A stretch of DNA of 64,000 nucleotides from Tridacna crocea (Eukaryota; Mollusca; Bivalvia; Cardiida; Cardiidae): assembly GCA_943736015.1 (NCBI GenBank), contig OX031057.1, positions 39,332,501-39,396,500 on the forward strand, read 5' to 3'. Positions 59,127-64,000 of this stretch are shown in pieces; the first letter of the stretch is position 1, and the number at the start of each line of letters is the position of its first letter. A program made the translations under genes and the position numbers. The notes under the pieces are model-generated. The model saw only the letters and a list, made by a program, of their open reading frames with translations, was not told where the DNA came from and made no database searches.

Positions 59127-59659
59127 TAGTGTTAGCTCCAGATTTCTCAAAAGTGCTGATCATAGCTGATCATAGCACATGTGTTATTGAATTAATGTTT
59201 ATTTTAGTTTGAAATTCAAAGTAATTTAACGGCTGTCGCATAGAAGAGTAGTCTGGTTCTGTACCCAGGATGCCCAAATTAGATGAGTATTTGTAGAATG
59301 CCATCTAGCGGTAGATAATGCCACTGTCCAAAGAGGGCTGTTAGTTATGTTACAGGGGATAGTGCAAGGTAGAGGACTGAACCCACCTTTTATGTTTGTT
59401 GCGCCTGGTTCCTTAATGTGCCCAGTGTAGGTCTATACAGAGGATTGTATATAGGGTCCCTGAGCCTGGTTTTACTGAGGTAGTAATCGGTACAAACAAA
59501 ATTTGCATAAGTTTTACATATACTACATGATTATTTTAGAAAACTGTTGGGATAAATCAAAGTTTTCAGGAGATTTTATATAGATAAAATTGTCCTCATG
59601 GATTATGTATTGTGCCTCATGACTGTGTTTTATTGAATGATAACATAGTAAGAAGATTT
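59127..59659. other. Unassigned intergenic stretch
   Basis: No recognisable repeat or exon. Confidence 0.4.
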
Positions 59660-60852
59660 TTATGCTCACTGAAGGGAGAGCATATAGTCGCCACTTCGTC
59701 CGTCCTTCCGTTCGTCTGTCTATCCCTCCGTCCGAAGCCATTTCTCCACAACCCCTGGACCAAATTGGATAAAACTTCATTTAGGAACTCCTTAGGGTAA
59801 TGTGCCGATGCATCTTTCCTGGTTTTTCAATTTGTCCCCGTGTCATGGAAAAAAAGGGCTTAATGCAAAATTGCAATTTTTACTAATATCTCATTTAGTT
59901 TTCATCAAAATTTCATGAAACTTCATGGTTATAAATTATTCTTCATGGAAAGTTTCAGCATGTGCCCTTGCTATTTTTAATCTACACAATTTTGAAGTTG
60001 ACATGCTGTCATGGAAAAAGGGGGTTTCTTGCAAAATTCCAATTTTTACTAATATCACTTTCAGTTTTGATCAAAATTTCATTAAACTTCATGGTTATAT
60101 TGTTTTTTCACAGTTTCACCATGTGCTCATGTTTCTTTATCTATGTGTTTTTCAATTTGACCCTCTGTCATGGAAAAAGGGGGTTTCTTGTAAAATGCCA
60201 TGGAAAAAGGGGCCTTTATGCAAAATATTGCAATTTTTACTAATATTTCGTTCAGTTTTTTTTTCAAAATTTCACGAACTTCATGGTTATATCCTGTTTT
60301 AGAAGTTTCAACATGTGCCTTTTTTATTTTCAATCTATGAATTATCAATGCGCTAATACCTCTTTCCTAGTTTTTCAATTTGAGGCTGCATTGTCCTCTA
60401 ATAGTTCTCAAAAGTTCATGAAATTTCAAATCTGAACTCGTTGGAACATTGCCCAGATACTTCTTATTCGCTTTCTCAATATCAGGCCGCATCACATAAA
60501 AAGGGGGCTTCATGTAAAAACCGTTTTATGTAATATTTACTACATGAGTGCTTGAAATTTTATGAAATTTCAAATTCTGAATTATCATTCAAAAATGCCA
60601 CAAACCACACACCTGTTGTATTTATTCCAATGATGCAATATTATCTTATGGTAAAAAGGGGGCTTAGTGGGCTTATTGTACTCTGCAAGTTTGTTTTGGC
60701 TATCTTTAAGATAGTAATTGCCTTTTCACTTCAATTTTTGGGGGGCATGAACAGGTCCTTTTAGGAGAAAAGAAGTGAATTTATATCAATTTCATATATT
60801 TTATAAAAAGCACTTGCTCAGGGAGCATAACCCGTCTCTGACAGCTCTTGTT
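59660..60852 (-). mobile_element. Pearl/HINE-like element PRL-3 with tandem core
   Basis: On the minus strand it starts AACAAGAGCTGTCAGAGACG at 60852 and ends in a hairpin (ATGCTCTCCCTTCAGTGAGC) at 59660. The core has diverged units of about 170 bp with CATGGAAAAAGGGGG, TGCAAAATTGCAATTTTTAC and CATGAAACTTCATGGTTAT. A CCGT/CCGTTCGT microsatellite is at 59697-59740. Confidence 0.68.
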
Positions 60853-60936
60853 TATTTATATTATTATTATAGAAAAAGCAAAATGAATGCTGTTTAGATG
60901 ATGGACTGAAAGGGTAGAAAACATTGTTGTAAAGGG

Positions 60937-61157
60937 TTAAGAGCAGAACATTCCCAACTTTTAACAACCCTGAGAAAGAAGCCTCTAGAGTCATTGTGGG
61001 AAAAGGAGAAAATGCTGGTAAAAAGCATTTTCTCCCTTCTCACAATATTTTCTACCCTATTAAAGTCAGAAATCATCAGATTATCAAGATTAAATTTGTT
61101 GTCTGCAGATGCTTTGAATTTGGTCCAGTCCAAAAATTTGTTGTGGTAAAGCGTTAA
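60937..61157 (-). mobile_element. Hairpin MITE, family A
   Basis: Short arm, hairpin (60993-61045), long arm, end GTGGTAAAGCGTTAA. Confidence 0.83.
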
Positions 61158-61376
61158 CTCTTTACCACACAACAAAATTTTAGACTGATTCAAATTGAAA
61201 GGATTTGCAGACAACAAAATAAATGTGGCTGAAGAATCAAAATTTGATTTGGAAAGGGTAGAAAACATTGTGGAAAAAGGAGAAAATGCTGGTAACCAGC
61301 ATTTTCTCCTTTTTCCACAATGTTTTCTAAAGGCTTCTTTCTCAAACGTAGGGATTATGACTGTGGTAATGCGTTA
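61154..61376 (+). mobile_element. Hairpin MITE, family A
   Basis: Shares TTAA with the previous copy and forms an inverted pair with it; TTAA at both ends. Confidence 0.88.
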
Positions 61377-61519
61377 AGAGTTGATTGACCTTATACTACT
61401 AGGACACCAATATTGACCAAATGAAAAGAAGATTATTAGGCTTAGTTGAAGGTATTGAAATATAAATGTTATTCTTAAACAAAACATTTCCATGTTATTT
61501 ATTTATTTTTTTGAAAAGT

Positions 61520-61620
61520 TTATCCCATTACAAACACTTGCCTTACGCAACTCTTCACCAAATTACAAAATCTTACGCTCGCTCATCAAAACTAGGAATT
61601 GCGATGTAATGGGTTCAAAA
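61520..61620. repeat. MITE ends without centre
   Basis: TCCCATTACAAACACTTGCC at the left and AATTGCGATGTAATGGGTTC at the right; hairpin deleted. Confidence 0.5.
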
Positions 61621-61850
61621 ATAGCACAGGCTTACAGTGTAGACATGGAACTTTTGATCAATCCCCTGACTGCTCATATTGGAAAACAGCAGATTATAGA
61701 ATAGGTGAAAAATACAAGACATATACCGGTACTAATATTAATTTAAAACTGTCACAGAGAAAGGTTAGATATAATTATAAGCACTTGAAACCTGCCTTAC
61801 TGTTGAGCTAGCTTTTACAGCGATGCGGTTTGGTGTATTTATCTCCATGA

Positions 61851-61894
61851 TAGTTAAGAAACGTGCATTAGGTTAGTGCCTGGATTGGTGATCA
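61851..61894 (+). repeat. 5S rRNA-like internal promoter region, first repeat
   Basis: AGTTAAGAAACGTGCATTAG then GTTAGTGCCTGGATTGGTGA compares with AGTTAAGCAACGTCG and GGTTAGTACTTGGATGGGTG of 5S rRNA: box A and box C regions kept, intermediate part changed. Confidence 0.7.
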
Positions 61895-62009
61895 GGTCAT
61901 TGCACATTACATTTGGTGGCAGAGGTGGGATTCATGACAACTGCCGGACTGGAGTTGCCTTACCCATGTATATTACAGTGAAGTGGTTTGATGTATTTCT
62001 CTCCATGAT

Positions 62010-62052
62010 AGTTAAGAAATGTGCATTAGGTTAGTGCCTTGATGGGTGACCA
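62010..62052 (+). repeat. 5S rRNA-like internal promoter region, second repeat
   Basis: AGTTAAGAAATGTGCATTAG and GTTAGTGCCTTGATGGGTGA then CC; the GATGGGTGACC of 5S box C is intact here. Confidence 0.7.
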
Positions 62053-62353
62053 GGTCGTTGCATGTTACAAAACTAAACCCTGACCCAAAGAATTACATTT
62101 TTGTATGATACTAAGGACAAATGCATATGAAAAGGCTGTGGAAAAAAGAGAAAATAATTACCAGTATGTTCTTTTCTTCTAACCTAAAGAAACTCTATCA
62201 TTTAAGCAGCTTATAATAGTCATCTGCAAAATTTGCTTTCAATATCAACCAGTTTTAATATTGGTTGTTTGGTGAAAAGAGGTACCACTGATGACCTTTA
62301 AGTCTATGAATTCAATTCTCAAAAGCCTGATCCTATCATAATAAATATAAAAC

Positions 62354-63825
62354 TGTTTAACGCTTTACAATACAATCCCACAGGAAGGAGACCTTTTGAA
62401 AAAAATGGAGAAAAAGGAGAAAATGCTGGCATTTTCTCCTTTTTCATACGCCTGTCGAAGACGGGACGTATTATGGGATCCCCAGTGGCGGGCTGGTGGG
62501 CTGCATTCAGTTCTTTGTCCGGAGCAGATCTCCAAAACTATACAAGCTAGGGTTATGAAATTTCATTAGTGGATAGATCTCATCAAGGGGGAGTGCAGTG
62601 CACAGGAATCAACTCTTGCTTGCTTAAGTTTTTAGTTAGTGCCCTTTGTCGATTTTCATACTTGAATTTTGTCCGGAGCATATCTCCAAAATCATACTAG
62701 CTAGGGTTATGAAATTTCATGGGTGGATAGATCTCATAAAGGGGGAGTGCAGTGCACAGGAACCATAACTCTTGCTTGCTTAATTTTTGAGTTAGTGCCC
62801 TTTGTTGTTTTTCACACTTGAATTTTGTCTGGAGCATATCTCCAAAACTATACTATATACTAGCTAGGTTTATGAAATTTCATGGGTGGATGGATCTCAT
62901 CAAAGGGGGGGGGGGGGGCGTGCAATGCACAGGAATCATAACTCTAGCTTGCTTAATTTTTGAGTGAGTGCCCTTTGGTTTTTTTTCATACTTGAATTTT
63001 GTCCGGAGCATATCTCCAAAATAAACTAGGTAGGGTTATGAAATTTCATGGGTGGATAGATCTAATCAAGGAGGAACGCAGTGCACAGGAATCATAAATC
63101 TTGCTTGCTTAATTTTTGAGTAATTGCCCTTTGTTGTTTTATATACATGTACTTGAATTTTATCTGGTGCATATCATAAAAACTATACTAGCTAGGGTTA
63201 TGAAATTTCATGCATGGATACATTCTATCAATTGGGAGTGCAGTGCTTATAAATTGCAACTCTTGCTTGCTTAATTTTTGAGTTATTGTGGGAGAGTACA
63301 TCTTATGAAATAGAACTGTAAGGAATTGTTCCTGCTTCCTAAATTTTTGTGTTTTTCCCCTGTATTGTTTTTGAGACTTAAATTCTGTTTGGAGGATTCT
63401 CCAATGCTATGCTAGCTATGGCTAGGAAATTTCATGACATGATATCCCTAGTTATTTCTACACAAAAATTTTGACCACACTGTATCTCCAAGAGTATAGC
63501 TGTTGTCAATATGAAATTTCATCCTCTTATTTGTAGAATTTTTTTTTTAAAGATGTGAAATCAAAACTGTTATTTGCTTCAATCAACGGCAAAAATTTCT
63601 GCACTATTCTTTTTCTCTACCTCCCCTATATGATTATTATGCCCCAGCTTTACAACTTGGAGTAAGACGGGCGTATCTTGCAATAATTTGCCACTCTTGT
63701 TCCTGTATGTTTTCTTCTCTTATCAAAGACAAATTTCATCTTTTGAGCTATGGTTTCATTGGCATCTTCAATTGCTTTTGATGTGGAGAATTGAAATTTT
63801 CTTTGTTATGTGGAAAAGGATTTAA
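62354..63825 (-). mobile_element. Family A MITE split by PRL-5
   Basis: TTAACGCTTTACAATACAAT, short arm, shortened hairpin (GGAGAAAATGCTGGCATTTT) to 62445; then after 63701 GTATGTTTTCTTCTCTTATC and a decayed long arm. Confidence 0.72.
62446..63701 (-). mobile_element. Pearl/HINE-like element PRL-5 with tandem core
   Basis: On the minus strand it begins AACAAGAGTGGCAAATTATT at 63701 and ends with hairpin CGTCCCGTCTTCGACAGGCG at 62446-62475. About six monomers of about 158 bp (TTTGTCCGGAGCATATCTCC, GGGAGTGCAGTGCACAGGAA) are related to those of PRL-1. A G-run lies at 62906-62918. Confidence 0.75.
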
Positions 63826-63844
63826 TTGTGTGGTTTGGTAAAGG

Positions 63845-64000
63845 GTTAACTCTGTTCCAACCCTGGTTTTCACTACCCTGGAAAGGAAGGCTTATGAAAA
63901 CATTATGGAAAAGAGGAGAAAATGCTGGTTACCAGCATTTTTTCCTTTGTCCAAAATATTTTCTACTCATGAAACAGTCTAAAATATTATGATCTAGCAA
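63845..64000 (-). mobile_element. Family A MITE running off the window
   Basis: TTAA at 63845, short arm, hairpin (GAGGAGAAAATGCTGGTTAC), start of the long arm; the end is outside the window. Confidence 0.8.

Larger units (their letters stand above)
61801..62069 (+). mobile_element. Miniature LTR-like element with 5S rRNA-derived repeats
   Basis: Repeats 61801-61911 (111 bp, TG..CA) and 61967-62069 (103 bp, TG..CA) are direct copies. Two bases after the first, 61914-61931 reads TGGTGGCAGAGGTGGGAT, which fits the complement of a tRNA-Leu 3' end (one base from the form I remember). Each repeat holds a segment close to the 5S rRNA internal promoter. The 55-bp interior is non-coding and has no clear polypurine tract, and I see no target duplication, so the copy is old or the borders are slightly off. 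Confidence 0.65.

Noticed and set aside
61851..62052. Functional 5S rRNA genes
   Set aside because: Only the internal promoter-like 3' half is similar. The 5' half and terminator do not match, and the copies are part of a repeat pair with a primer-binding site.
378..63992. Dozens of 60-110 codon frames containing variants of [20 protein letters not shown] or [19 protein letters not shown]
   Set aside because: They are translations of the MITE hairpin and arms in various frames, present wherever the repeat is and in both orientations. Their similarity is DNA repeat similarity, not protein conservation.

Overview
This is an AT-rich, intron-rich animal nuclear window. The tandem-repeat mobile elements with ACGG-type microsatellites resemble the pearl or HINE-like elements of bivalves, and together with the SRCR-ZP gene they point to a bivalve mollusc, probably a clam. 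The organism is inferred from repeat style and gene content, not proven. There is no bacterial-type gene, operon or CRISPR array.

One protein-coding gene can be read completely. It lies on the minus strand from 46256 (start codon) to 12350 (stop codon) as 11 exons. Their phases join into one 706-codon frame with GT/AG at every junction. The product is a type I surface or secreted glycoprotein: signal peptide, two SRCR domains of two exons each, a ZP domain (ZP-N and ZP-C), an RKKR furin-type site, a Thr/Ser-rich stalk and a hydrophobic C-terminal tail. This is the DMBT1/hensin-like architecture. Its introns hold most of the repeats. The flanks (1-12.3 kb and 46.3-64 kb) contain repeats and unassigned sequence, and no second gene I can support.

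The dominant feature is a family of roughly 230-bp TTAA-flanked hairpin MITEs. I count about 85 recognisable copies or fragments, roughly a quarter of the window by eye. A copy has 17-19 bp ends of the form TTAACYCWTTACCACACAA, a long arm (about 110 bp), a central near-perfect hairpin (arm GTGGGAAAAGGAGAAAATGC) and a short arm (about 60 bp). TTAA target duplication and CCC-type ends suggest a piggyBac-type parent. Subfamily B has another hairpin (arm GTGGCAAAAGGTGAAATTGC), and one copy is an A/B hybrid. Copies are nested in one another, amplified into a five-unit satellite-like array (32.2-33.4 kb), and used as landing sites by other elements, which gives clean empty-site comparisons. In the entries below '+' means long arm, hairpin, short arm in that order.

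Other elements: five pearl/HINE-like elements with tandem cores of about 150-160 bp (806-2229, 5936-7876, about 30040-31473, 59660-60852, 62446-63701); three hAT-type elements with 7-8 bp duplications (3352-4639, 52544-53337, 56343-57537); a mariner-like element (26979-28083); a 9-bp-TSD element (24914-25274); a GC-rich TIR element (57983-59126); tRNA-type SINEs; and many large palindromes.

The two most unusual objects are miniature LTR elements. One (50624-51156) has identical 208-bp LTRs carrying tRNA-like A and B boxes, with an 18-nt site matching the primer-binding site for tRNA-Pro. The other (61801-62069) has about 105-bp LTR-like repeats carrying a 5S rRNA-like internal promoter region, followed by a tRNA-Leu-like primer-binding site. 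The second recalls the plant Cassandra elements.
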